64,000 bases of DNA from contig NZ_CP137557.1 in NCBI RefSeq assembly GCF_019249655.2, forward strand, positions 1,857,001 to 1,921,000, written 5' to 3'. The notes beneath the pieces were generated by a model. The model had not been told where the DNA came from, did no database searches, and saw only the letters and a list, made by a program, of their open reading frames with translations. Each line of letters starts with the position of its first letter. Position 1 is the stretch's first letter. Positions 8,614 to 17,764 of the stretch are shown here, in pieces. The stretch is from Segatella copri (GTDB lineage: Bacteria; Bacteroidota; Bacteroidia; Bacteroidales; Bacteroidaceae). A program made the translations under genes and the position numbers.

Positions 8614-9998
8614 TTTGTTTTTACTTTCAGAATCTCATGAATATCTGTGGTAAACCGCTTCGACATATATTCCCGCTTCAGATCGAATCGGCAACCATTG
8701 CCTTGAACGGCTTGGCGAATGGTTCCATAGCCATTCTTCCGGTTGATGGCATCAATGGCTTCCATCAATGCCTTTTGCCTGCTCCGGTCGATGGTGTCGA
8801 AGAGGTCTTGCTGACGGGGATGGTCGGGTGAAATCTGCCACAGGATAACGCCAGCTTTCTTGAAGTGAAACGACATGCCGGGGCGATCGGGCCTGCTGTC
8901 TGCCATCGGTTTCGGGTATTTGGCCCGTAGAATGCTGAGGGCAGCACCTACTATTTCTTCCTGCGCATTGGTAGCAATGGGCAGGGTAAGAGAATCGTGG
9001 ATGGTGTATTCCGGCACGTTCTCATTGAACCTGGATGTCCAGGCAAACACAGTGATTCCCTGGCACACGCTGCCCTGACGTCGCAGCTTTTCAGCGCAGC
9101 GCACGGCGAAATTTGCCACGGCTTCTTCCACCACATCCTTATCGCTGATGCCTTCACCGGCAAAGCCCTGGCTGGTGCAGATGCTCTTCTTCTGTGGCAG
9201 TTCCTCGATGCTGATGCAGCTTTCGCCATTCAGTTCCTTCCACGTTCTCACGGTGGTGATGTTGAAATGGCTGCGCACCCAACTTTCTTTCTTGTCAGCA
9301 AACTGGGCAGCTGTGCGAATGCCCATATAATCAAGCTTTCTGGCAATCTGTCGTCCGATTCCCCATACATCTTCTATAGGGAACAGCGACAAGGCCTTGT
9401 GTCTCCGTTCATCGGTATCAATGAGGCAGCAGCCCTGGTAGCCCTTGTATTTCTTGGCGAATTTGGATCCGATTTTTGCCAGTGTTTTCGTTTCTGCGAT
9501 GCCGATGGAGATAGGGATTCCCACGGATCGGAGCACATCGGCAGAAATCCTGGCACCATATTGGTGGAGCAAAGGATCTGATGTAGCAGAAGTAACGTTT
9601 TCCTTCGGATATTCCTTGAAGAAACGTTCTGCCATGGAATGATCAGTTTCGAAAAAGCTCTTTGCCATGGAACTATCCACTTCGAAGAAACTTTCATCGA
9701 TGGAGTATTGGTCGATGCGGGGCGAGTAGTGCGAAAGCATCGACATCACCCTGTTGGAAAGCGATCCATAAAGTGTATAGTTGCTGGAGAAAATGGCTAC
9801 GCCTTCTGCCTCCAGTTTTTCCTTTACCTGATAGAACGGATCGCCCATCTTATATCCCAAAGCCTTGGCTTCTTCTGAGCGTGCAATGACGCACCCGTCG
9901 TTGTTGCTCAAAACAACCACGGGCTTTCCTATCAGGTCGGGGCGAAACACTCGTTCGCACGAACAGTAGAAGTTATTGCAATCAGCCAATCCTATCAT
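8610..9998 (-). CDS. umuC: UmuC-like Y-family DNA polymerase
   Basis: A 462-residue Y-family polymerase, the catalytic subunit of error-prone translesion polymerase V. The start is [18 protein letters not shown], then [14 protein letters not shown] and the catalytic [23 protein letters not shown] motif follows, and the C-terminal little-finger domain is present. Between the S-I-D-E motif and the next helix is an insert of about 35 residues with two near-copies of a S-M-A-x-x-F-F unit, which helps explain the length above the usual 420 or so. Expressed with umuD; three palindromic sites lie upstream. Confidence 0.9.
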   Translation of the reverse strand: MIGLADCNNFYCSCERVFRPDLIGKPVVVLSNNDGCVIARSEEAKALGYKMGDPFYQVKEKLEAEGVAIFSSNYTLYGSLSNRVMSMLSHYSPRIDQYSIDESFFEVDSSMAKSFFETDHSMAERFFKEYPKENVTSATSDPLLHQYGARISADVLRSVGIPISIGIAETKTLAKIGSKFAKKYKGYQGCCLIDTDERRHKALSLFPIEDVWGIGRQIARKLDYMGIRTAAQFADKKESWVRSHFNITTVRTWKELNGESCISIEELPQKKSICTSQGFAGEGISDKDVVEEAVANFAVRCAEKLRRQGSVCQGITVFAWTSRFNENVPEYTIHDSLTLPIATNAQEEIVGAALSILRAKYPKPMADSRPDRPGMSFHFKKAGVILWQISPDHPRQQDLFDTIDRSRQKALMEAIDAINRKNGYGTIRQAVQGNGCRFDLKREYMSKRFTTDIHEILKVKTK

Positions 9999-10027
9999 TT
10001 TCTTATCTTACAAATCCTTTCGTGTTG

Positions 10028-10035
10028 CAAAATTA
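10028..10035 (-). promoter_or_regulatory. -7 element for umuC-umuD
   Basis: TAATTTTG on the minus strand, 30 bp before the umuC ATG. No convincing -33 element was found, which fits a promoter that needs an activator or is normally weak. Confidence 0.5.
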
Positions 10036-10076
10036 CAAAAAATATTCGAAACGCTAGTCTTTATCTAGGATAATTT

Positions 10077-10130
10077 CCCTTAAGGCAAAAAATATTTTCC
10101 CTTAAGGCTAAATATATTTTCCCTTAAGGG
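10077..10130. repeat. three palindromic CCCTTAAGG sites with exact 22-bp period
   Basis: CCCTTAAGG begins at 10077, 10099 and 10121, each in a longer TTTCCCTTAAGG context separated by A/T-rich filler. The last copy is a perfect 10-bp palindrome. Two helical turns separate copies, so all lie on one face of the DNA. They sit between the divergent umuC and nitroreductase promoters and look like a regulator-binding array. The protein is unknown. Confidence 0.6.
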
Positions 10131-10183
10131 TAAATAAATTCAGGAAAATCATAGGATGATTAGAAAGAAAATCTCCGAAAGGC

Positions 10184-10214
10184 TTGGGCTTTTCGTGGAT
10201 TTTTTGTAATTTTG
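10184..10214 (+). promoter_or_regulatory. promoter of the nitroreductase-like gene
   Basis: TTG (10184-10186), 20 bp, TAATTTTG (10207-10214). The start near 10221 leaves a leader before the ATG at 10306. Confidence 0.65.
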
Positions 10215-10305
10215 CCTTTTAAAAAGGTAAATGCTTTCGATTTCTGAAAAATTGAATGTGTTTATAGAAGGATTAAAAGGATTAAAAAGTTTAAAACGAA
10301 ACGGT

Positions 10306-10818
10306 ATGAAAAATATGTTGGCATTGAGCCAGGAACGATTCTCGGCTCGCAAGTTTACCTCTGAGGCGGTAAGTCAGGAGGATTTGGATTACATCATGGA
10401 ATGTGTGCGTTTGGCACCATCGGCAGTGAACAGGCAGCCTTGGCTTTGGCTCATCGTCCGTTCGGATGAGGCTAAGCAGAAGTTGCAGCAGTGCTACGAC
10501 CGCGAGTGGTTCAAGACGGCTCCGATGTATATCGTGGGCATGAGAAATGTGGACGAGAATTGGGTTCGCAGATACGATGAGAAGCCTCATGGAGATATTG
10601 ATGTGGCAATAGCTACCGAGCACCTCTGTCTGGCTGCTACTGAAAGAGGTTTGGGAACCTGCTGGGTATGCAATTATGATACTGAGAAGATGCAGCTGCT
10701 ATTCCCACGTGAGGGATATGAGGCTGTGGTCATCATTCCTATCGGGCATATTGCCGATGATTGTCCTCGTGCCGAGAAGAAGCGCAAGGAGATGAGCGAG
10801 ATAGTAGAGGAAATCTAG
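10306..10818 (+). CDS. nitroreductase-family flavoprotein
   Basis: A small FMN-dependent nitroreductase-fold protein (170 residues from the chosen start) that would use NAD(P)H to reduce nitro compounds, quinones or similar electrophiles. It has R-F-S-A-R-K-F at the N-terminus (phosphate-binding Arg), A-P-S-A-V-N-R-Q-P-W (FMN loop) and G-L-G-T-C-W-V-C-N (second FMN loop). An in-frame ATG at 10231 adds 25 residues with no family resemblance, so ATG 10306 is preferred. It ends 13 bp before the PIF1-like helicase start and probably shares its mRNA. Confidence 0.85.
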   Translation: MKNMLALSQERFSARKFTSEAVSQEDLDYIMECVRLAPSAVNRQPWLWLIVRSDEAKQKLQQCYDREWFKTAPMYIVGMRNVDENWVRRYDEKPHGDIDVAIATEHLCLAATERGLGTCWVCNYDTEKMQLLFPREGYEAVVIIPIGHIADDCPRAEKKRKEMSEIVEEI

Positions 10819-10831
10819 CATTTTAAAAGAA

Positions 10832-13036
10832 GTGGTCATGGAAATGAACGAAGAATCCATCCTGGCATGGAACATTATAGAAAAGACAAGTGCCAACCTT
10901 TTCCTTACGGGAAAGGCGGGCACAGGTAAGACGACCTTCCTCAAGCGATTGAAAGAACTGTCGCCTAAACGCATGGTGGTGCTGGCTCCTACGGGCATCG
11001 CTGCCATCAACGCTGGAGGAATGACCATTCATTCGTTCTTCCAACTTCCGTTTTCGCCATACGTGCCAGGTACGACCTTCGGTAGTGGCGAACAGAAACG
11101 CTATAAATTCAGTAATCTGAAACGTAACATCATCCGAAGCATCGACCTGCTTGTCATCGACGAAATCAGTATGGTACGCAGCGATCTGCTTGATGCCATC
11201 GATTCCGTATTGCGTCAATATCGCAAGCGCCACGACTTGCCTTTCGGAGGCGTTCAGCTTCTCATGATAGGCGATTTGCATCAGCTTGCTCCTGTGGTTA
11301 CTCCGCAGGAAGAGCAGATGATAGGGCAGTATTATGATACCCCTTTCTTCTTCAGCAGCAATGCCTTGAAGCAGGCGGGCTATCTTACCATCGAACTCAA
11401 AAAGGTGTATCGTCAGCAAGACCAGCAGTTTATTTCTCTTCTTAATCAGATTAGGGAGAACAAGGCTTCCGAAGCCACGTTGCAGGCTCTGAACCAGCGA
11501 TATATCCCAAATTTCGAACCGCCTAAGGAGGGCAACTATATCCGTCTGACCACCCATAATGCTCCTGCGCAGTATATCAACGAGCAGCAGCTTGCAGCTC
11601 TTCCGTCGCAGGCGTATTCCTTTACTGCCGAGGTGGAAGGCAATTTCCCGGAATCATCTTATCCTGCTGATTTCAAGCTTATCTTGAAACCGGGAGCGCA
11701 GGTGATGTTTATCAAGAACGATCCCCAGCACCGTTTCTATAATGGTATGATTGGCGAGGTGCGCACCATCATCGGCGACAAGATTACCGTGCGCAGCAAG
11801 GATACCTACCAGGATTTTGAACTGGAACAGATGGAGTGGACCAATTCGAAATATACTCTGAATGAGGAAACCAAGGAAATTGAGGAGAGCGTGGAAGGAC
11901 GCTTCCGCCAGTATCCGCTCCGACTGGCGTGGGCGATAACCATTCATAAGAGTCAGGGTCTTACCTTTGAGCATGCCATCATTGATGCTTCCCATAGCTT
12001 TACCCATGGCCAGACCTATGTGGCGTTGAGCCGCTGCAAGACTTTGGAAGGTATGGTGCTCAGCCAGCCGTTGTCTCGTGGCGCCATCATCAGCGACCAG
12101 ACGGTGGATGCCTTCAATAGCCAACTTGCTTCGCCTAGTAAGGAACAAATCAGCTATCTGGAACAGCAATATGTGTTGCACTGCATTCGTGAGCTCTTCG
12201 ATTTCTATGCTATCAGTAGCAGCTATGAGCACTTGATGCGTTGCCTGGTGGAGTTCTTTACGGGCAAATATCCTCGTGTGGTGGGCGAGTATCAGAAACT
12301 GCAGGTGGTGCTGAAGAATCTGATTAGTGTATCGGATAAATTCCGTGTGCAATACACTCGTATGCTGGGGCAGAATCCTGATGTGGGTCAAGCCGAACTG
12401 CAAGACCGCATCCACAAGGGTGCCCAGTATTTCTTGGATAAGATAAGTATTCTGAGCGATTTAATCAGAAAGTCGAACCTTGATACAGACAACAAGGTGG
12501 GCAAAAAGCAGTTTGAAGACCGCTTTTCTGTTTTTTCAGAAGATGTAAGATTGAAGGAGAGACTTCTGCGATATGAGCAGAGCGCCGAGTTCAGCGTGAC
12601 TGATTATCTGAAGAAGAAGGCACAGTTCCTCTTGATGGATGAGACTGCATCTTCAGTGGAAGGCTCAGGGAAGAATGGCTCTGGCTCTAGTAAGAAAGCG
12701 AGAAAACCAAAGAATTCGAATGGTCCAAAGGAGCCGAAAACCCCTACAAAGGAAATCAGTTACAATCTTTATAAACAAGGTATGACCGTGGATCAGATTG
12801 CAGAGGAACGTGGTTTTGTCAGGAGTACTATCATCGGTCATCTCATTCCATACGTGAAGGAAGGAAAGGTTGGCTTGCGTGCACTGATATCAAGTGCCCA
12901 TGAGAAGAAGATTCGAGATTTTATGAAGGCTCATCCTGATATAGAGCACTTCAGCGAGATCAAGGAGGCGATGGGGGATGGCATCGACTACTCCGAGATC
13001 AAGCTGATTTGTGAATTGATGGAAGACGAGGGATAA
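10832..13036 (+). CDS. PIF1-like SF1B helicase with C-terminal HTH_40-type domain
   Basis: A 734-residue DNA helicase. Walker A is F-L-T-G-K-A-G-T-G-K-T-T near the N-terminus, Walker B L-V-I-D-E-I-S-M, and later motifs T-I-H-K-S-Q-G-L-T-F and Y-V-A-L-S-R-C place it in the PIF1/RecD-like SF1B group. The central part (about 400-560) is helical. After a Lys/Ser/Pro-rich linker near 615-640 comes a helix-turn-helix-like tail (M-T-V-D-Q-I-A-E-E-R-G), as in helicases with an HTH_40 domain. The start is GTG 10832 or, more likely, ATG 10838. The stop is only 13 bp from the converging sbcC stop. Confidence 0.85.
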   Translation: MVMEMNEESILAWNIIEKTSANLFLTGKAGTGKTTFLKRLKELSPKRMVVLAPTGIAAINAGGMTIHSFFQLPFSPYVPGTTFGSGEQKRYKFSNLKRNIIRSIDLLVIDEISMVRSDLLDAIDSVLRQYRKRHDLPFGGVQLLMIGDLHQLAPVVTPQEEQMIGQYYDTPFFFSSNALKQAGYLTIELKKVYRQQDQQFISLLNQIRENKASEATLQALNQRYIPNFEPPKEGNYIRLTTHNAPAQYINEQQLAALPSQAYSFTAEVEGNFPESSYPADFKLILKPGAQVMFIKNDPQHRFYNGMIGEVRTIIGDKITVRSKDTYQDFELEQMEWTNSKYTLNEETKEIEESVEGRFRQYPLRLAWAITIHKSQGLTFEHAIIDASHSFTHGQTYVALSRCKTLEGMVLSQPLSRGAIISDQTVDAFNSQLASPSKEQISYLEQQYVLHCIRELFDFYAISSSYEHLMRCLVEFFTGKYPRVVGEYQKLQVVLKNLISVSDKFRVQYTRMLGQNPDVGQAELQDRIHKGAQYFLDKISILSDLIRKSNLDTDNKVGKKQFEDRFSVFSEDVRLKERLLRYEQSAEFSVTDYLKKKAQFLLMDETASSVEGSGKNGSGSSKKARKPKNSNGPKEPKTPTKEISYNLYKQGMTVDQIAEERGFVRSTIIGHLIPYVKEGKVGLRALISSAHEKKIRDFMKAHPDIEHFSEIKEAMGDGIDYSEIKLICELMEDEG

Positions 13037-13049
13037 TGCGTGCAGATGC

Positions 13050-16000
13050 TTAGCCCACGATTTCGATGGTACTGCTCGAATTATTGCCTTCCTGGTTCAC
13101 CCGAATCTGTACGGGGATACGTTCTTTGAGTTCTTCCACATGACTGATGATACCCACATGGCGTCCCGACTTGGAGTGGAGGCTGCGCAGGGTGTTGACG
13201 GCATGTTGCAGCGGTTCGCCGCTCAGGGTTCCGAAACCCTCGTCGATAAAGAGGGTATCCACAGAGAGCTGGGTGCCGATGTCGCTGAGTGCAAGTGCCA
13301 GGGAGAGCGAGACGAGGAAGCTTTCACCACCCGAAAGAGTGCTGGCGGCTCGGCTCACATAGCCCTGATAGGCATCTTCAAGAGATATGACGAAGGTGCC
13401 AGGTACCACCTTTAATATATAGCGGTCGCTGAGCGTCCGCATATATCCGTTGGCTGAGTGGATGAGGCTGGCGAGTACATAACTTTGGGCGATGCGACGG
13501 AACTTGTTGCCAGTGGCGTCGCCAAGAAGCTGGTTCAAACGGCTCCACTTTTCAAAGTCGGCTTTCTTCTGCGCTGATTCCTGCAGAAGTGAGCCGACTT
13601 TCGCTTTGTTGGAGCGGTCGATTTCCAGGTCTCTGATGATTCCTCCACGCTGGTTGCCCAATTCAGAAAGCTGGGCTTCGAGCGATGCGATGCTGGTGGA
13701 AATTCTTGTGTCTAAGGATTCTTCTTCCGACATCTTTTCTCCTATAGGCATCTTCTCATCTTCATCAAACAAAGCTTCATATTCTCCTGTATGGAGTTGA
13801 TAAGCTTTTTCCAGTTCATCCCAAACCGTTTGTTTGCTGACCAACTGCTGTTTTATACGATTGATAGCTTCCGTCTTTTCGGCAATATCACACTGTTGGA
13901 GTGTGTCGAGTTGCAGTAAGAGGTTCTCATCCAGCAATATCTCCTGTTCTTTGTCAGAGAAATCTTTCAACATCTCCTGTTTTTTCTCCATGAATTCCTT
14001 CAGCCATTTCTTGGTGTCTTCTTCCTTCTCTTTTGCCGCATTCATTTGTTGCAGGGCAGCCGTTATCTGGCTTTGCAATTCAGAAGCTCTGGTAAGTACT
14101 TTTGGAATACGTTTCAGCATCAGTGGCTCTTTTGAAGGTGTTCCCCAGGTTGGCATGAGCTTGATGATGGCATCCAGAGCAGCGGCAAGATTCTTGTTGC
14201 CCTCTTCAAATTGCTTAAGTTCTGCAACAAGTTTCTGCTGTTTCTCAGTGTTCATCTTGTAGATGATGGCACCATCTTCAACCTCTTTTCCAAACTCGGT
14301 GAGCATTGTATGCCAATCATTTTGCCATGAAAGTTTTCCGGCTTCGCCAATCAGTAAATGGATATCTTGCAGTGCCTTCTCGCTGGTTTTGTTCTGTAAG
14401 GAAATCTGAGCTTCGATAACTTCAATACGATGCTGGGTATCATCCACTTTCTGCTGTGCGGCTAACATCCCATTTCTTTGCACTTCGTATTCCTGAAGTT
14501 TCTGGTCTCTGAGCGTTCTAAGCTTTTTAGCCTCTTTTTCCTTGGCTTCGGCTTCTGCAATTTGAGCAGATACCTTTTCAAGGTTTGCCCGAGTCTGTGC
14601 TTCGCCGTTTTCTCCTTCCGGAATCTTTTTGGCAGCTTCCTGGGCTTTTTGGGTAGCCTTGGCTAGCGATTCACAGCATTTGGCAAAGACCTTCTGTTCG
14701 TTGGCAAGACTGTTCTTTAAAGCCTTGATGTCTGCATCCAGGGCATTTTGGCTTGTTAATATCTTGTTGTATTCGTTCTCGGCATCCTTATAAAGCTTTT
14801 CTGCTTCTACAACCAGGGCATCGATATTGTCTTCGTGGGGCAGGGTATTTTCTATTCGTTGTTGGCAAACGGGGCAGGTGTCGCCTATTTGCAACTTTAT
14901 TCTGATGCTTTTAGCCCATTTGTTAATACTTTCCCGTTGCTTTTCATACGCAAGCTGGAGGGCATTCTTTCGGATTTCTGCATCATGAGATTCCTGCGTT
15001 AAAACCTGTAACTGCTTTTCTTTTTCCTGGATAGAGTTTTGAAGTTGAACCAGATTCTCCTTCGAAAGGACATGACGATTCTGCTCCTCGTGTAGGAGTT
15101 CGAGGAGATTCTTGGCTGCTTGAATGTCGTTAAGAAGCGTTTTGTGTGCTTCTTGTTGCTGGCGAAGCTGAGGCAAATGAAGGTGTTCCAGCTCAGTTTC
15201 TGCCTCCTGTGCCTTGATAACCTGTTGGTTATATGTTTTCTGGCATTCTTCGAGCATCGTCTTGGCATTCTCAAGCTTTGGCTGATACTGGGTGCTCAGT
15301 TCCTTCTTAATCTGATTGGCATACTGCAGGTTGTTCTCTGCATCCTTCTTGTTCTTCAGATAGGAATTGATGAGCGTATTCAGGGTTTGTGCATTTTCGT
15401 AGAGATTCACTTTGGGTGCTTCTTGAGCCAAATTGTCGTCAATATTCCTGATAGACAAAGCGATGGTCTGCTCCTGCTGAAGTTCATAGCTTTGTGCTCC
15501 CTGAATCTGTCGGAATGTTTGCTCTAAAGATTGCAGTTGGGCTTCTTGTTGCAGGATGGTCTTAGCGCATGATGCAGCTTCGTTCATCTTGGCGCGAGCC
15601 TCGATGGTATGGTTCCAAAGGGCAATGGTTTGCTCTTGCTGTTGGGTTTCGTCGCTTTCGGCGATGGCTTTCACATGTGCCAGATCTTCTTTTGCCTGCT
15701 CTTTCCGCTGACGGAAATCCTGTTCCTGTTGAAGCCAGCGAAGCTTTTTCTGTTCCTTTTCCAAGGTAGTTTTGAGTTGCTGGCTCTGCTCATCCAGCTG
15801 TTGCAACTGGTTGTTCTTCTGAGCGATTTCTTCATCGTTCAGAATCTGAATGCCTTCAATCTTTTGTTGGGAATCCTCCCAAATCTTCTTTTTCTCTACA
15901 GTTTGCTCAAAGATTTTGGCTCCAATTCTAGAGTAGGCATCCACACCTGTTATTTTCTCCAGAATCTCGGCTTTCTCATCGTCCTTGCTGTTAAGAAATC

Positions 16001-16517
16001 GGGTGAACTCACCTTGTGCCAGGAGAGTGGTACGGCAGAATTGCTTGAAATCCAAACCGATAGCGAGGGCTATCTCCTCACGAATCTCCTTATCTTTGGC
16101 ATAGGTAAAATCGGTATCCAGATTGCGGAGCGCCCATTTCTTGTTCTGTATCTTTCCCGTCACCTTGTTGCGGGCTCTTGCCACCGACCATTGTGCCTCG
16201 TAATGCACATCGTTGCTGCCTATAAAGGTAAGGCGCACGAAAGCCTCACCGGTATTGCGGCGCATCAGTTGCACTGGGTCTTTAATCTTGATATCTTTTT
16301 CGTTGTCACGCATTTCTCCCTGCATGCTCGTGTTTTCGAGACGGGGAGTGCTGGCATAGAGCGCCAGACAGATGGCATCGAGGAGGGTTGATTTGCCTGC
16401 ACCCGTCTTTCCGGTGATGAGGAACACCTCGCTATCGGCTAGGGGCTGAGCCTCGAAGTCGATGGTTGCATCCTCGATAGAAGCGATGTTATGTATTTCG
16501 AGTTTTTGTAGAATCAT
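13050..16517 (-). CDS. sbcC: SbcC, ATPase subunit of the SbcCD nuclease
   Basis: An SMC/Rad50-type ATPase of about 1155 residues that with SbcD cleaves hairpins and protein-blocked DNA ends. The N-terminus carries Walker A G-K-T-G-A-G-K-S-T; two very long coiled coils flank the zinc hook C-P-V-C-Q-Q near the middle. The C-terminus has the ABC signature L-S-G-G-E-S-F and Walker B L-F-I-D-E-G-F-G-T-L-S. ATG 16517 (M-I-L-Q-K-L-E-I-H-N) is preferred to an upstream ATG at 16544, because homologues begin directly at this beta strand. It follows sbcD by 53 bp. Confidence 0.93.
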   Translation of the reverse strand: MILQKLEIHNIASIEDATIDFEAQPLADSEVFLITGKTGAGKSTLLDAICLALYASTPRLENTSMQGEMRDNEKDIKIKDPVQLMRRNTGEAFVRLTFIGSNDVHYEAQWSVARARNKVTGKIQNKKWALRNLDTDFTYAKDKEIREEIALAIGLDFKQFCRTTLLAQGEFTRFLNSKDDEKAEILEKITGVDAYSRIGAKIFEQTVEKKKIWEDSQQKIEGIQILNDEEIAQKNNQLQQLDEQSQQLKTTLEKEQKKLRWLQQEQDFRQRKEQAKEDLAHVKAIAESDETQQQEQTIALWNHTIEARAKMNEAASCAKTILQQEAQLQSLEQTFRQIQGAQSYELQQEQTIALSIRNIDDNLAQEAPKVNLYENAQTLNTLINSYLKNKKDAENNLQYANQIKKELSTQYQPKLENAKTMLEECQKTYNQQVIKAQEAETELEHLHLPQLRQQQEAHKTLLNDIQAAKNLLELLHEEQNRHVLSKENLVQLQNSIQEKEKQLQVLTQESHDAEIRKNALQLAYEKQRESINKWAKSIRIKLQIGDTCPVCQQRIENTLPHEDNIDALVVEAEKLYKDAENEYNKILTSQNALDADIKALKNSLANEQKVFAKCCESLAKATQKAQEAAKKIPEGENGEAQTRANLEKVSAQIAEAEAKEKEAKKLRTLRDQKLQEYEVQRNGMLAAQQKVDDTQHRIEVIEAQISLQNKTSEKALQDIHLLIGEAGKLSWQNDWHTMLTEFGKEVEDGAIIYKMNTEKQQKLVAELKQFEEGNKNLAAALDAIIKLMPTWGTPSKEPLMLKRIPKVLTRASELQSQITAALQQMNAAKEKEEDTKKWLKEFMEKKQEMLKDFSDKEQEILLDENLLLQLDTLQQCDIAEKTEAINRIKQQLVSKQTVWDELEKAYQLHTGEYEALFDEDEKMPIGEKMSEEESLDTRISTSIASLEAQLSELGNQRGGIIRDLEIDRSNKAKVGSLLQESAQKKADFEKWSRLNQLLGDATGNKFRRIAQSYVLASLIHSANGYMRTLSDRYILKVVPGTFVISLEDAYQGYVSRAASTLSGGESFLVSLSLALALSDIGTQLSVDTLFIDEGFGTLSGEPLQHAVNTLRSLHSKSGRHVGIISHVEELKERIPVQIRVNQEGNNSSSTIEIVG

Positions 16518-16570
16518 ATTATTGCTGTGAAAAGTAAAGAACAAAGTGTGAAGAATCAGAATCCTGGCAC

Positions 16571-17755
16571 TTATAACTGTTCGGTTATTTCTTTAAACAT
16601 TTCCTTGAGTTCATCATCGAAGGTAATGCCGCAATCTTCGGCGTATCGGCGGGCGATGTCGATAGGTGCTTCCGACTGGAATTCCTGTACGGTCATTGTT
16701 CGAGGTTGGGATGCTTCGGAATGTTGCTTTCTTCGGGTGTTGATGAGGCAGAAGCGGCATAGCTTATCCTTTACAAGTTGTGCTGCCTCCTGGTTGGCTG
16801 CCACGGGAAGGAAATCTTCTACTTCCACATTCAGGCGGATATAGGCAGGGATATCAGAAGGGAAATCTTCCAAAAGCTTCTTTGCTTCATCCCAGGAAGT
16901 GAAGTTTCCTTGCAGGTTTTCAGAAGCGGGCAGGGTGACCAGCGGCTTAGGGTTTTCTATCGCAATCTTCTTGAGTTCCACTTCATCCCCATGCTTGCCG
17001 ATGGTGATGAGGCTCACACTATGCTCATAGTTCTCATCAAAACTTACTGCCATCGGACTTCCCGCATAGCGGATACGATGGTGGCTGCCACGAATCCACT
17101 GCTCATGGTGGATATGACCTAAGGCAAGATAATCATATCCTTCTCCCAAGTCGCTGATTTCCAAAGAATCGATTCCTCCTACAGTATATTCTGTAGCATT
17201 GTCGTGCCCCTTGAAGTCGCAACCCTTTACGGTGGTATGCGCCATCATGATAACAGGAAGTTCCTGGTTCCTTTCTTTCACTTTATCCAGAATTTCCTGG
17301 AAGAATCCTTCGGGAATGCTTCGCTCGTAGCAGTAAGGAACGGCTACGATGTAACCCTTGATTTCGTCTTGCGGTTTCTTCTTTTCTTTCACTTCGATGA
17401 TGTGATTTTCGGGATGCTCCTTGTCTATGTTTCCAACAGAAAACACCTTTAATGCCTGCCAGGGAGTCTTGAAAATCTCGTGTTTGGTTCCGCTATCATG
17501 ATTGCCTGCGGTGATGACGATGGTCATGTCGGGATTTGCCTCGTGAATCTGCACGATGGCGTCGGTGAACATCTTTTGTACGGCAGCTGAGGGCTGAGAG
17601 GTATGATATACATCGCCCGAGAGGAGAAACGCATCTGGCTTCTCCTCTCTTACGATGTCTATGATTTGGGCGAGCATGGCAGTCTGTTCTTCGGTACGGT
17701 CGAAGTTGTAGAGCGTATGTCCCAGATGCCAGTCGCTGGTATGTAAGATTTTCAT
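16571..17755 (-). CDS. sbcD: SbcD, nuclease subunit of SbcCD
   Basis: A 394-residue Mre11-type metallophosphoesterase. The phosphodiesterase motifs appear in order: D-W-H-L-G-H, G-D-V-Y-H, G-N-H-D, M-A-H-T-T-V and G-H-I-H-H, which bind two Mn ions. The C-terminal capping region ends in an acidic helix. Start M-K-I-L-H-T-S-D-W-H-L-G-H is canonical. It lies 9 bp after the MalY-type aminotransferase gene and directly before sbcC, so it sits inside a longer minus-strand operon. Confidence 0.94.
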   Translation of the reverse strand: MKILHTSDWHLGHTLYNFDRTEEQTAMLAQIIDIVREEKPDAFLLSGDVYHTSQPSAAVQKMFTDAIVQIHEANPDMTIVITAGNHDSGTKHEIFKTPWQALKVFSVGNIDKEHPENHIIEVKEKKKPQDEIKGYIVAVPYCYERSIPEGFFQEILDKVKERNQELPVIMMAHTTVKGCDFKGHDNATEYTVGGIDSLEISDLGEGYDYLALGHIHHEQWIRGSHHRIRYAGSPMAVSFDENYEHSVSLITIGKHGDEVELKKIAIENPKPLVTLPASENLQGNFTSWDEAKKLLEDFPSDIPAYIRLNVEVEDFLPVAANQEAAQLVKDKLCRFCLINTRRKQHSEASQPRTMTVQEFQSEAPIDIARRYAEDCGITFDDELKEMFKEITEQL

Positions 17756-17764
17756 ATCAACTTT

